25,022 nucleotides of DNA, from the NCBI GenBank assembly GCA_031555735.1, contig JAVBUE010000080.1, positions 1 to 25,022 of the forward strand, in the 5' to 3' direction. Under the pieces are notes generated by a model that was not told the origin of the DNA, did not search any database, and worked only from the letters and a program-made list of their open reading frames with translations. Positions 15,601-23,004 of this stretch are shown here, piece after piece (the first letter of the stretch is position 1; the number at the start of each line of letters is the position of its first letter). Origin of the DNA: JAJDIA01 sp031555735 (GTDB lineage: Bacteria > Bacteroidota > Bacteroidia > Bacteroidales > Tannerellaceae). The translations under genes and the position numbers were made by a program.

Positions 15601-18536
15601 TTCAGTGCTCCTACAGCTATCCGGAGAATGCCTTTCCTGGCATACTTCAGGACAGCCGCTCTGGCGGAATCGCGTGAAATTCCATGGGAAGCGATCTTAT
15701 CGGTCTCTTTGACGAAGTCCGCAAACGGTTCATGAAGCAACAGAAAAGGTGACAGAAACCAGCTAAAGTCCAACACGCGGATGATCAACTTTACATCGAC
15801 CAACTGACGCGTGCCGATCATGGATACCGGCAGTCCGGTGATGGTACAGAATTCGTCCAGACCGGAACGAATGGCGACCAGCATGTCCAGGTATTCCGCG
15901 ATGGTACGGGTTACCTTTTTCTTGATTGCCGCCGAATAGCGGGGAAGGTCAAGACCCGTAAGCGGATGGTTATACGGATGCCCACAGGCGCCGCTAACGG
16001 CCACCAGTTGTTCCACAGCCTCATGCCATTCGGTAATCATATCCGAATCCAATCCCTGAAACAGGGATGTCGGGAAGGAGAGCTTGCCTTCCGCCTGTAT
16101 CGAAAGATAATGGCTGATCGCTTCATAGGCGGAAAGCCCGAAGGGATAAGGCTTGTGCAGCGCTTCGACGTGAAGGTCCAGCTCTTTCCTGCACGCCTGT
16201 AGCCGGTTGGCCTCCTTCGCGAAATGGCCGGGAGGTAACTGTTTGCCCACTTGGATCGACCGCCTCAGCTGTTCAAGCACTGCCGTTTTCTTCGCTTTGT
16301 TGGAATGAAGTTCCAGGCAGAAAGGCGCCAGGCCGATCTGTTTCAACCGGTTCTGCACCACCGACAACGCCGCCATTTTTTCAGCCACAAACAACACCCG
16401 CTTACCCATGTAGAGTGCGTTGGCGATGATGTTGGTGATTGTTTGCGATTTGCCGGTACCCGGAGGGCCATGCAGCACATACGTGTGGCCGGTCACCGCC
16501 TCATAAATAGCCTCCAACTGCGACGAGTCGGCGTTGATGGGAAGGAGGATCTCCGTGGGCGACAGCTTTTGATCCAGCATCGCCGCGTCGGCCGTCATCT
16601 CCGTCGCCTTCCATTCCAACCGCCCGCTTACCAGGCTGGCTACCAACTTACTGCGTTTCAGTTTGTCGGCGTTGTTGTGGATATCATTCCACATGATAAA
16701 CTTGTTGAACGAGAAAATGCCGAGGATCGCCTGCTCTTCCACATCCCATCGCGCCTGCTCTTTGATGCCGTTGCGGATGATAGAGTAGATGAGTTTGACA
16801 TCGATCCCGTTCTCGTCCGAAGGCAGCGGATCGAGTTCCGGTATCGTGATCCCAAAGTAATGGCGTAGCATCTCCAGCAGGGTGATGTTCATCATCGTCT
16901 CTTCCTCGCGGGAACGGATAACGAATCCTTTGGCAGCCGATTTGCGGATGATCTCCACCGGGAACAACAGGATCGGCGCATACCGGGGCCGTACACTCGA
17001 AGGCGTTTCATACCATTTGAGCACCCCCATCGCCAGGAAGAGCGTATTCGCCCCGTTCTCTTCGATCGACAACCGCGACGAGCGGTAGATATGCTGCATC
17101 GCGCTCTTCAGTTCCAAATCAGAGAGGTAGGAATGTAACCGTTTCTGTGAGATCTCCGCCCGGATCAGGTCGATCATCGGATCCGTCCCCTCCATTTTGC
17201 CGTACAACCCATACACACGGACCGGGTTATTCCAGTCGGAAGGCTTCGGCATGATCCGGAATTCTCCCCCGTTCGTCAGCGCATCTTCAAACCGGTCGAT
17301 ATCCGTGGAAATCAGTTGGAGCGTATTTCGGGTGATCCGCATATTGAGCAGGTTGTTACGGAGGCTCAGATCCAGCAACTTCCGCTCCCATAACTGCTGC
17401 TTGGTCACCTCCGCGGATCCATTGATACCGGATAGATCGTAGGGGTTCACCCGGGCAGGCGCGGCAAAATCAATATCCGCGGAAGGGATATCCTCCCCCG
17501 GCTGCACCGCTTCCGGTTTCCCGTCCGTCCAAAGCAGCGGCAACGGGCGGATGCCCGCAAAGCGGGAGCGTTTGACATCCAGGGCGGCGATGAACCGGGG
17601 AATGTCGATCAACCGGTTATCGGCCAGCATCACCGCCTGGTCGAAATCAACAGGCGGGTTCTGGCAGATACAGGCAGTATCCACCAATACGATCTCATTG
17701 ATCCCGTCGGCTGCCCGTTTGCTGAGCAATGCCACATCATCGATGGTGCTGTCGGGGTAGGTTTCCGGCACCAACCATCCGCCGGCAAAGGCATGGCCTG
17801 CCGTCATCACTACCAGGGGATGGATACCGGCAGCTTCCACGCAGGAGGCATACAACAGGGATATATCCAGGCAAGAGCCGGTCTTTTGCTCTACGACGCT
17901 GCCGGCCAGCCGGAGGCATTGCCCCCGTTCTTCGAATCCGGCAAGCACCGGGGAATAAACGATGTTTTCTTCCACAAGAGCCGCATAGATCGCCCCCATC
18001 TGTTTGCGGACGCGGTCGGGGTTACGGCTCTGGTATTCGTCCATCGCCGGATTACCCGTCCACCGCTCGAGGATGTCGGATGCCCGTTGGAGGATGGGAG
18101 CCACCACCGGATGATTGGGTATGATGAAGGCCGACAGCATTTCCGGCAGCACCGTCAGTCCCGCCCATTCGTTGAAAGGAAGAAGATCGACCGGGTAGCA
18201 TTGACGGGATACCGGCTGTCCGCCGGCAACTATATCCACGGTGATGCTCCCTGTCTCCCGCTTTGTAAGTTGACTGAAAAACGCCGGTTGGAGTGGTATC
18301 TGCAGACCGTCCACCCGTATCCTCGCACCGGCAGGCACAGCATCGATCTCCTGTGTGCAGGGCTGCCCGAACGCCGGTTTACAGGAAACAACCACCTTTA
18401 CAGCCGTAAGAGCCACTTCTCCCGTATTCTCAATCGAAAGCATACGAATAAGCGACGCCCTGTTCTGTTGCATCGCGAAATTGATTGCTGGGAGGTAAAG
18501 GAGCTCAACCCGGAGCGTATTAATGGTATTTTTCAT
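12669..18536 (-). CDS. Giant DUF4011-helicase-Vsr-DUF3320 protein, Hhe-type anti-phage candidate
   Basis: The 1955-residue protein starts at ATG 18536; a GTG start nine codons earlier (18563) is possible but less likely. Domains in order: beta-rich N-terminus; transglutaminase-like domain with candidate Cys222 (KTGSCLDISLLYASC), His248 (TAGHAFAGGW) and Asp286 (IVLVDTAC); DUF4011 from about 381 (WERKLLDLSLRNNLLNMR); superfamily 1 helicase with Walker A GPPGTGKS (690-697), a long helical insertion, then DEASQ near 1323, GDPKQMPPT, WHYRSKHE, ENVQGDERDVIFFSVGYG and LNVAVSRAR near 1560; a Vsr/REase-like nuclease around 1620-1690 (YRIDVGIVD, LGILCDGDNYRQTKTARDRE, LLGWNIHRVWTMDWW); and DUF3320 at about 1795-1920. 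This order matches proteins described as single-gene phage-defence candidates (Hhe). All helicase motifs look intact. It probably processes DNA in the cytoplasm; activity here is inferred. It converges with the PUL. Confidence 0.85.
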   Translation of the reverse strand: MKNTINTLRVELLYLPAINFAMQQNRASLIRMLSIENTGEVALTAVKVVVSCKPAFGQPCTQEIDAVPAGARIRVDGLQIPLQPAFFSQLTKRETGSITVDIVAGGQPVSRQCYPVDLLPFNEWAGLTVLPEMLSAFIIPNHPVVAPILQRASDILERWTGNPAMDEYQSRNPDRVRKQMGAIYAALVEENIVYSPVLAGFEERGQCLRLAGSVVEQKTGSCLDISLLYASCVEAAGIHPLVVMTAGHAFAGGWLVPETYPDSTIDDVALLSKRAADGINEIVLVDTACICQNPPVDFDQAVMLADNRLIDIPRFIAALDVKRSRFAGIRPLPLLWTDGKPEAVQPGEDIPSADIDFAAPARVNPYDLSGINGSAEVTKQQLWERKLLDLSLRNNLLNMRITRNTLQLISTDIDRFEDALTNGGEFRIMPKPSDWNNPVRVYGLYGKMEGTDPMIDLIRAEISQKRLHSYLSDLELKSAMQHIYRSSRLSIEENGANTLFLAMGVLKWYETPSSVRPRYAPILLFPVEIIRKSAAKGFVIRSREEETMMNITLLEMLRHYFGITIPELDPLPSDENGIDVKLIYSIIRNGIKEQARWDVEEQAILGIFSFNKFIMWNDIHNNADKLKRSKLVASLVSGRLEWKATEMTADAAMLDQKLSPTEILLPINADSSQLEAIYEAVTGHTYVLHGPPGTGKSQTITNIIANALYMGKRVLFVAEKMAALSVVQNRLKQIGLAPFCLELHSNKAKKTAVLEQLRRSIQVGKQLPPGHFAKEANRLQACRKELDLHVEALHKPYPFGLSAYEAISHYLSIQAEGKLSFPTSLFQGLDSDMITEWHEAVEQLVAVSGACGHPYNHPLTGLDLPRYSAAIKKKVTRTIAEYLDMLVAIRSGLDEFCTITGLPVSMIGTRQLVDVKLIIRVLDFSWFLSPFLLLHEPFADFVKETDKIASHGISRDSARAAVLKYARKGILRIAVGALKQAWEQLDKQPPLPRFFGRLKIKLKLLPYGRYGLLSSKAIRIMLPEISRYQEEDAYVSPHKGRLQELYGEFGEKEKWDRIQSINHDSIFLRRCINDITDNRLVTTRIREVLADHMTDGLESFSKRHGAQLEALADTIDRFDKKENTFFSFQGTPRDISGKPDWMDAAIQQLNLWQDNLDKLKDWYQWLAVKHRLEALQIGFVADEYQSKNIPTDTIYPLFRKSFYHAAALYIIGDEPRLDLFKGKLFEEVIRKYKELASGLQELTRQELYARLSANIPFFTREASQNSEVGILQRSFKSKRQGMSIRRLFDNIPTLLPRMCPCMLMSPISVAQYIDPDAEKFDLIVFDEASQMPTSEAVGAIGRGKNVVIVGDPKQMPPTNFFTANVVDEDNLDIEDMESILDDCLALSMPSKHLLWHYRSKHESLIAFSNAEYYGNKLLTFPSPDNIESKVSLVRVNGVYDIGKTRQNRAEAEAVVAELERRLADKVLRRKSMGVVTFSSAQQLLVEDLLSALYIARPDLEAIALEHEEPLFVKNLENVQGDERDVIFFSVGYGPDTNGKVSMHFGPLNRAGGERRLNVAVSRARYEMVLYASLRSDQIDLNRTSSIGVAGLKRFLEYAEKKGMIASAYSKNHSAESLVNRIARELAAKGYEVHTNIGCSGYRIDVGIVDDKYPSNYILGILCDGDNYRQTKTARDREIVQSNVLKLLGWNIHRVWTMDWWDNPEEVLMGIDLAVRRAEGVEPVAPLNEVLPVDIAPDVSVGFDDDFPAYYPDISIYESALPFPEPAISRPASTTYARKYKQTPLPAGRITPDEFMRITHKEELLEMVSLVIRTEAPISRAMICKRILAAWNITRMAAKLDMYFEILLRSLPYHRVVYEKVAYYWVSKEQKEDYIHFRPVSDRELADIPPEEIANGVRQLLFEQVSLPSDELARLTGHLFGFNRTGSLVEAAMGRGIQIALNKQFITMDNGWVKIV

Positions 18537-18563
18537 ATTGTCACAGCTATAAATTACCCTCAC

Positions 18564-18751
18564 CCGGAGAACATCGGTAGATTATCTGCCCATATTCAGG
18601 CAACGGTTGAGTGTAGTATCATTAAAAGAGTATAATGTTTATATGGTTTGACATATGAGATCTTTTTCCGTTTTCAAAAATAAGAATTCTTTTGGATCAA
18701 TCATACTGAAAACTCAACAATCTTATAATTAAACCGTTCGGGGGGATTTTT
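18564..18751. promoter_or_regulatory. Intergenic upstream of the giant helicase gene, with one candidate -7 box
   Basis: On the minus strand TATTTTTG (complement of 18675-18682) fits TAnnTTTG, but no good -33 box is found 19-21 bp upstream, and it would leave a leader of about 130 nt. The rest is AT-rich with no coding signal. The neighbouring ABC pseudogene ends at 18752, on the same strand and upstream. Confidence 0.3.
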
Positions 18752-19643
18752 TCAGCTTCCGGGCATCTCCAAACGGAGCTGCCGGTTGATGCATCCGGGC
18801 AGGTCTTCTGCGTAGTGGGTCACCATCACCAGGGTTTTTCCCGGACGCCGGCAGAAAGCGTCGATCACGCGGCGGACAAGCAGGCATACGACTGTGGGTT
18901 GTCGGCACATACCAGGCTGAGCAGGGTGGATTTGCCTGATCCGTTGGCGCCGCTCAACGCCCATTTCTCTCCCCTGCCATTTTATGCGCAACCGGAATAA
19001 TGTGTGTGATAAAATCCGGGATATCCGTCGGGACCGACAACACGAGTATCAGTTGCAGATGATCCAACGCGGACAGTTCATGCAGGAGCGTACGAAGCAA
19101 CGCACGGGAGGCGGCATCCAGCCCGATAAACGGGTTGTCGATAATCAACACACGGGGTGAAGTCAACAGCGCTTTGACCAGCTGCATCTTCCGCAGTTCG
19201 CCGCTCGAGAGCAGGATGACCGGTTTATCCATCAGGGACGCGATCCCGAAGAGGGTAAACAAACGGCCGCAAAACTCCGGATCACGCACCACGCCCAGTA
19301 GGGAACGTACGGTGGGGATGGTATCGAGCTCGTCCGCGTTCCACCGTTGCTGGTAATAATAGTCGGCGTCGGCGGATCCGTATGTATCGCGGAAAGTGAT
19401 GTATTTCAGGTTATCGTAGGCGGCAGGGGTGGGCGAAGGGGAGAAATCAAAGGCCAGCCGCCCTTCTATCAGCGGATACCTCCCGGTGAGCAGTTCTACC
19501 AGGAGGCTTTTACCGGCACCGTTCGCACCCACGATGGCCAGGTGCTCGCCTGCCTGCAGGCTGACGTTGGCGGGAGCGGCAAGCCGTACCTGCGGATTAC
19601 GGGCGACGGCGGCGCTCAGTTCGATGATCGTCGTCTTCTTCAT
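18752..19643 (-). pseudogene. Decayed tandem ABC ATPase (ModF/PhrA-like), second domain mostly lost
   Basis: Translation from ATG 19643 gives a good first ABC domain: Walker A VGANGAGKSLL, the signature LSSGELRKMQLVKALL, and Walker B VLIIDNPFIGLD. The asparagine in place of the Walker B acidic residue pair end resembles other ModF-like proteins. The frame stops at 18954-18956 just after VAHKMAG. In another frame at about 18890-18970 is a second Walker A, GEKWALSGANGSGKSTLLSL, which breaks off after ADNPQSYAC. A third stretch (18755-18870), RVIDAFCRRPGKTLVMVTHY then LPGCINRQLRLE, is the end of a second domain with its switch histidine. Intact relatives are near 490 residues with two full domains. 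Two internal deletions with frame changes have removed the interdomain linker and the signature/Walker B of domain 2. The remaining 229-residue first domain might still be made. Confidence 0.8.
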
Positions 19644-19703
19644 ACAGCTGCAAACATACAAACAATTTTTGGCCGTTATCCCGTATTTTTTTTGATTTGC
19701 ACG

Positions 19704-19711
19704 TATCTTTG
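19704..19711 (+). promoter_or_regulatory. Candidate -7 box for glnN
   Basis: TATCTTTG fits TAnnTTTG and lies 29 bp before the glnN ATG, the expected distance for a short leader. A clean TTTG at -33 is not seen at 19-21 bp. The divergent ABC pseudogene start is only 97 bp from the glnN start. Confidence 0.45.
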
Positions 19712-19740
19712 TGCTTTCATAACAAATACATCATACATGT

Positions 19741-21930
19741 ATGTCTATCTCACGTTTTAATGCAGTAGAGAAAGCGTCGAACCGCAAGGCCGTATTTGCC
19801 GCTACACCCAATCAGAAAGTGTCCGAGTACTTCGGCGAAAATGTATTTAACCGCAAGGCGATGCAAAAGTACCTTTCGCAGGAAACCTATAAAGCGTTAA
19901 CCCATGCCATCGACAACGGAATTCCCATCGACCGCGAATTTGCCAACCATGTGGCGGCCGGTATGCGCATGTGGGCGCTCGAAAAAGGCGTGACCCATTA
20001 TACCCACTGGTTCCAGCCGCTGACAGACGGAACGGCGGAGAAACACGACGCCTTTGTCGAAATGTCGAACGGCGGCGGTATGATTGAAGAGTTCAGCGGC
20101 AAACTGCTCGTACAGCAGGAGCCCGATGCGTCAAGCTTCCCCAGCGGCGGCCTGCGCAACACGTTCGAAGCCCGCGGCTATTCCGCATGGGATCCTTCTT
20201 CGCCCGCCTTTATCGTGGACGATACGCTGTGTATCCCCACCGTCTTTATTGCCTATACGGGCGAGGCGCTCGATTTCAAGACGCCGCTCATCCGCTCCAT
20301 CGAAGCGTTGAACAAGGCAACAGTCGATGTATGTAAATACTTCGACGAAGATGTGAACAAAATCACCACCTACCTCGGATGGGAACAGGAATATTTCCTT
20401 GTGGACGAAGACCTCTACTCGGCGCGTCCCGACCTTTCGCTGACCGAACGGACGCTGCTCGGCCATGAAAGCGCCAAGAACCAGCAGCTCGACGACCATT
20501 ACTTCGGCGCCATCCCCACCCGGGTGCAGGAGTTTATGAAACACCTCGAAGTGGAGTGTTACCTCCTGGGCATCCCGGTGAAGACACGGCATAATGAGGT
20601 AGCCCCCAACCAGTTCGAACTTGCTCCGATCTACGAGGAATGTAACCTCGCCAACGACCACAACCAGCTCCTCATGTCGCTGATGAGGCGCATCGCCCGC
20701 CACCACAACTTCCGGGTGCTCTTGCACGAGAAGCCGTTCATGGGCATCAACGGTTCGGGCAAGCACTGCAACTGGTCGATGGGAACGGATACCGGCGTCA
20801 ACCTCTTCTCGCCGGGAAAGAACCGCGAAGACCACCTGCGTTTCATCACCTTTGTGGTGAATACCATCCTGGCGGTATATAAACACAACGCCCTGCTGAA
20901 AGCCAGCATCGCCTCCGCCACGAACGCCAACCGCCTCGGCGCCAACGAAGCGCCGCCGGCGATCATCTCTACCTTCCTGGGTTCGCAGATCACGGAGATC
21001 CTGAACAAGTTCGAAAACAGCTCCAGCGAAGATGCGATCGTGGTGGACGCCAAGAAACGGCTCTCCCTCGGCTTCGGACAGATTCCCGAGCTGCTGCTCG
21101 ACAATACCGACCGCAACCGCACCTCGCCGTTTGCCTTCACCGGCAACCGTTTCGAGTTCCGCGCACCGGGCTCTTCGTCCAACTGTGGCGCCGCCATGCT
21201 GGCGCTCAATTCAGCCGTCGCCCATCAGTTGCAGTTGTTCAAGAAAGAAGTGGAGGCGCTCCGTGCCGAAGGGAAAAGCAAGGAAGTGGCAATCTTCGAA
21301 GTGCTGAAAGCCTATATCAAGGAGTCTAAACCCATCCGTTTCGACGGCAATGGCTACAGCGACGAATGGCGGGAAGAAGCGGCACGCCGCGGACTGGATT
21401 GCGAAACCAGTATCCCGTTGCAGTACGACGCTTACCTGAAACCCGAAACGCTCCGTATGTTCAGCGAGACGGGTGTGCTCAACCTCAAGGAACTGGAAGC
21501 CCGGAACGAGGTGAAGTGGGAGATGTATATTAAAAAGGTACAGATCGAAGCCCGTGTGCTGGGCGACCTCTCGCTCAACCACATCATCCCGGTAGCGATC
21601 CGCTACCAGTCGATGCTGCTCGATACGATCACCAAACTGAAAGAAGCGTTCAGCGAAGGGGAGTACAACGAGCTGTCGCAGGAGCCGCGCTCCCTCATCC
21701 GCAAGATCGCCGGACATATCTGTGCCGTCACCAAGAAAGTGGATGAGATGATCGAAGCGCGCAAGCGGGCCAACCGGATCACCGACTACCGCGAGAAAGC
21801 AATCGCCTACCACGACACGGTCGCTCCCTACCTGGATGATATCCGCAACCACATCGACGACCTCGAACTGATGGTCGATAACCAGATGTGGCCGCTCCCC
21901 AAATACCGCGAACTGCTGTTCATGCGGTAA
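19741..21930 (+). CDS. glnN: Glutamine synthetase type III
   Basis: The 729-residue enzyme makes glutamine from glutamate, ammonia and ATP in the cytoplasm. Its length and sequence are those of the GSIII (GlnN) class first described in Bacteroides fragilis, much longer than type I or II. Conserved blocks: GWEQEYF (213-219), with metal-binding glutamates; EVAPNQFELAP (286-296); KPFMGINGSGKHCNWS (331-346), the glutamate/metal-binding loop; and NRTSPFAFTGNRFEFRAPGSS (459-479), with the ATP-binding arginines. The N-terminal VSEYFGENVFNRKAMQKYL and the long C-terminal helical region (after about 570) are specific to GSIII. All catalytic blocks appear intact. The start at ATG 19741 follows a TATCTTTG box. 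It is a single-gene unit, with a repeat array and strong hairpin downstream. It is probably nitrogen-regulated in life, but no site for that is visible. Confidence 0.97.
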   Translation: MSISRFNAVEKASNRKAVFAATPNQKVSEYFGENVFNRKAMQKYLSQETYKALTHAIDNGIPIDREFANHVAAGMRMWALEKGVTHYTHWFQPLTDGTAEKHDAFVEMSNGGGMIEEFSGKLLVQQEPDASSFPSGGLRNTFEARGYSAWDPSSPAFIVDDTLCIPTVFIAYTGEALDFKTPLIRSIEALNKATVDVCKYFDEDVNKITTYLGWEQEYFLVDEDLYSARPDLSLTERTLLGHESAKNQQLDDHYFGAIPTRVQEFMKHLEVECYLLGIPVKTRHNEVAPNQFELAPIYEECNLANDHNQLLMSLMRRIARHHNFRVLLHEKPFMGINGSGKHCNWSMGTDTGVNLFSPGKNREDHLRFITFVVNTILAVYKHNALLKASIASATNANRLGANEAPPAIISTFLGSQITEILNKFENSSSEDAIVVDAKKRLSLGFGQIPELLLDNTDRNRTSPFAFTGNRFEFRAPGSSSNCGAAMLALNSAVAHQLQLFKKEVEALRAEGKSKEVAIFEVLKAYIKESKPIRFDGNGYSDEWREEAARRGLDCETSIPLQYDAYLKPETLRMFSETGVLNLKELEARNEVKWEMYIKKVQIEARVLGDLSLNHIIPVAIRYQSMLLDTITKLKEAFSEGEYNELSQEPRSLIRKIAGHICAVTKKVDEMIEARKRANRITDYREKAIAYHDTVAPYLDDIRNHIDDLELMVDNQMWPLPKYRELLFMR

Positions 21931-21976
21931 ATTTCCGGATCCGGCTCTTCCACACTGCTCCACAGGCGGTAAAAAG

Positions 21977-22082
21977 TTTCATCCTGATGGAACTAACAGT
22001 TCCATTAAGTGAAACAAACAGTTCCATTAGGTAAGCCTTTTTGTTCCATTAGGTAAGCCTTTTTGTTCCATTAGGTGGAAAC
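21977..22082. repeat. Second 22-bp-period repeat array, downstream of glnN
   Basis: GTTCCATTA begins at 21999, 22021, 22043 and 22065, exactly 22 bp apart. The second and third units are identical (GTTCCATTAGGTAAGCC plus five T); the first ends AGTGAAACAAACA, and the last runs into GGTGGAAAC. A degenerate unit (GTTTCATCC) starts at about 21976. At the left edge ATGGAAC (21987-21993) pairs with GTTCCAT (21999-22005) around a 5-nt loop. The array begins about 46 bp after the glnN stop. Confidence 0.8.
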
Positions 22083-22096
22083 CCGGAGAATCGCGC

Positions 22097-22153
22097 GTGG
22101 CAGATGTGGCAGCAAAAAGGCGGAAAAACGGATCTGCCACAGGCATCTGCCAC
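22097..22153. repeat. Strong hairpin with GTGGCAGATG arms between convergent glnN and sigma genes
   Basis: GTGGCAGATG (22097-22106) pairs with CATCTGCCAC (22144-22153), and TGGCAG (22107-22112) pairs with CTGCCA (22134-22139), leaving a 4-nt bulge and a 21-nt loop. A third copy of GTGGCAGATG lies at 22203-22212. No T-run follows on either strand, so it may be a bidirectional RNA end or stabiliser rather than a standard terminator. Confidence 0.6.
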
Positions 22154-22302
22154 ACACCTAACCTATTCATGAACAATAAGATAACGCCTGTTGCGTGGAA
22201 CCGTGGCAGATGTTTTGCAAAAATAAACTTCGTGTAGGGATACGGACGGCTTATGGATTCAGACGGTTGATCGGAACTCAAAACAGTTTCTAGAAAGTTG
22301 GG

Positions 22303-22902
22303 TTAAGAAGTAGAAAACAGTGACAGTAAAAAGCACAATGGCAAGTAATCTCTCAATTCATATTGGAGGATATGTAAGGCCCTGTCCCTGTAACGTTCCA
22401 CTGTACGTGTGGAAACACCCAGAACCTCAGCTATTTCGGAAGTCTTCTTCAACTCCAGCCTACTCATGACAAAAGCGATCCGGTATTCATCGGGCAATTT
22501 TTCCAAAGCCCTTTCCAACAAAGCCTCTAATTCAGACAGTGTGTACAGATCGTACGGATGTTCTCTGGGATCGGATTCAGTCCGAATACGTTGCATTTCA
22601 GCATATTCATCCATACAACCTTGTTTCCGCAGATGATTCAGGCTTACGTTTTTTAAGATAGCCAGCAAATAGCTTTTGGCGGATGTAGTAATGTCGATCA
22701 GTTTACGCTTTTCCCACAGCGTATAAAACACATCCTGCACAATATCTTCCCTGGTTGCCCTATTTCCTATAAATCGCTTTGCGTATATACATAAGGCTGG
22801 ATAATACAAATCAAACAATGTCTCGAAGGCACGTTTGTCATCACTTACGGATATTTCCCGTAATAGTGAATTGGCGTCAACACTTTCATTCGTTTTATTC
22901 AT
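22303..22902 (-). CDS. ECF RNA polymerase sigma factor without a FecR partner
   Basis: The 199-residue protein starts at ATG 22902 (MNKTNESVDANSLLREISVS); the open frame extends upstream to 23028, but that part reads like leader DNA next to the IS. Region 2 spans about 24-92 (FETLFDLYYPALCIYAKRFI, REDIVQDVFYTLWEKRK, AKSYLLAILKNVSLNHLRK). Region 4 spans about 128-185 (LEKLPDEYRIAFVMSRLELK, TSEIAEVLGVSTRTVERY). It differs clearly from the PUL sigma factor at 3071. In this family a fecR gene normally follows; here the downstream DNA holds only a hairpin and repeats before glnN on the other strand. Its upstream DNA is replaced by an IS 102 bp before the ATG, and no TAnnTTTG box is seen in that remnant, so expression may depend on readthrough from the co-directional transposase. 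Confidence 0.9.
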   Translation of the reverse strand: MNKTNESVDANSLLREISVSDDKRAFETLFDLYYPALCIYAKRFIGNRATREDIVQDVFYTLWEKRKLIDITTSAKSYLLAILKNVSLNHLRKQGCMDEYAEMQRIRTESDPREHPYDLYTLSELEALLERALEKLPDEYRIAFVMSRLELKKTSEIAEVLGVSTRTVERYRDRALHILQYELRDYLPLCFLLSLFSTS

Positions 22903-23004
22903 CGATATTTTCAGTGCATCAGAGGTTATTCTTACAGCATATTCTGGGGCAATGTAAGTTTTTTTTCTGAATATTGAGATAAATCTGTCGCAAATCTGCC
23001 GGGT

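Noticed and set aside
18537..18563. GTG start for the giant helicase at 18563
   Set aside because: The ATG at 18536 gives a normal MKNTI-type start; the nine extra codons look like leader sequence. It cannot be fully excluded.
20131..20886. 251-aa minus-strand ORF (and 250-aa at 21211-21963)
   Set aside because: These lie opposite conserved glnN sequence. Their length follows from the GC-rich codon choice of glnN, and no family resemblance is seen.
22027..22281. 84-aa minus ORF between glnN and the sigma gene
   Set aside because: It reads through the hairpin and the repeat array, with no domain and no promoter.
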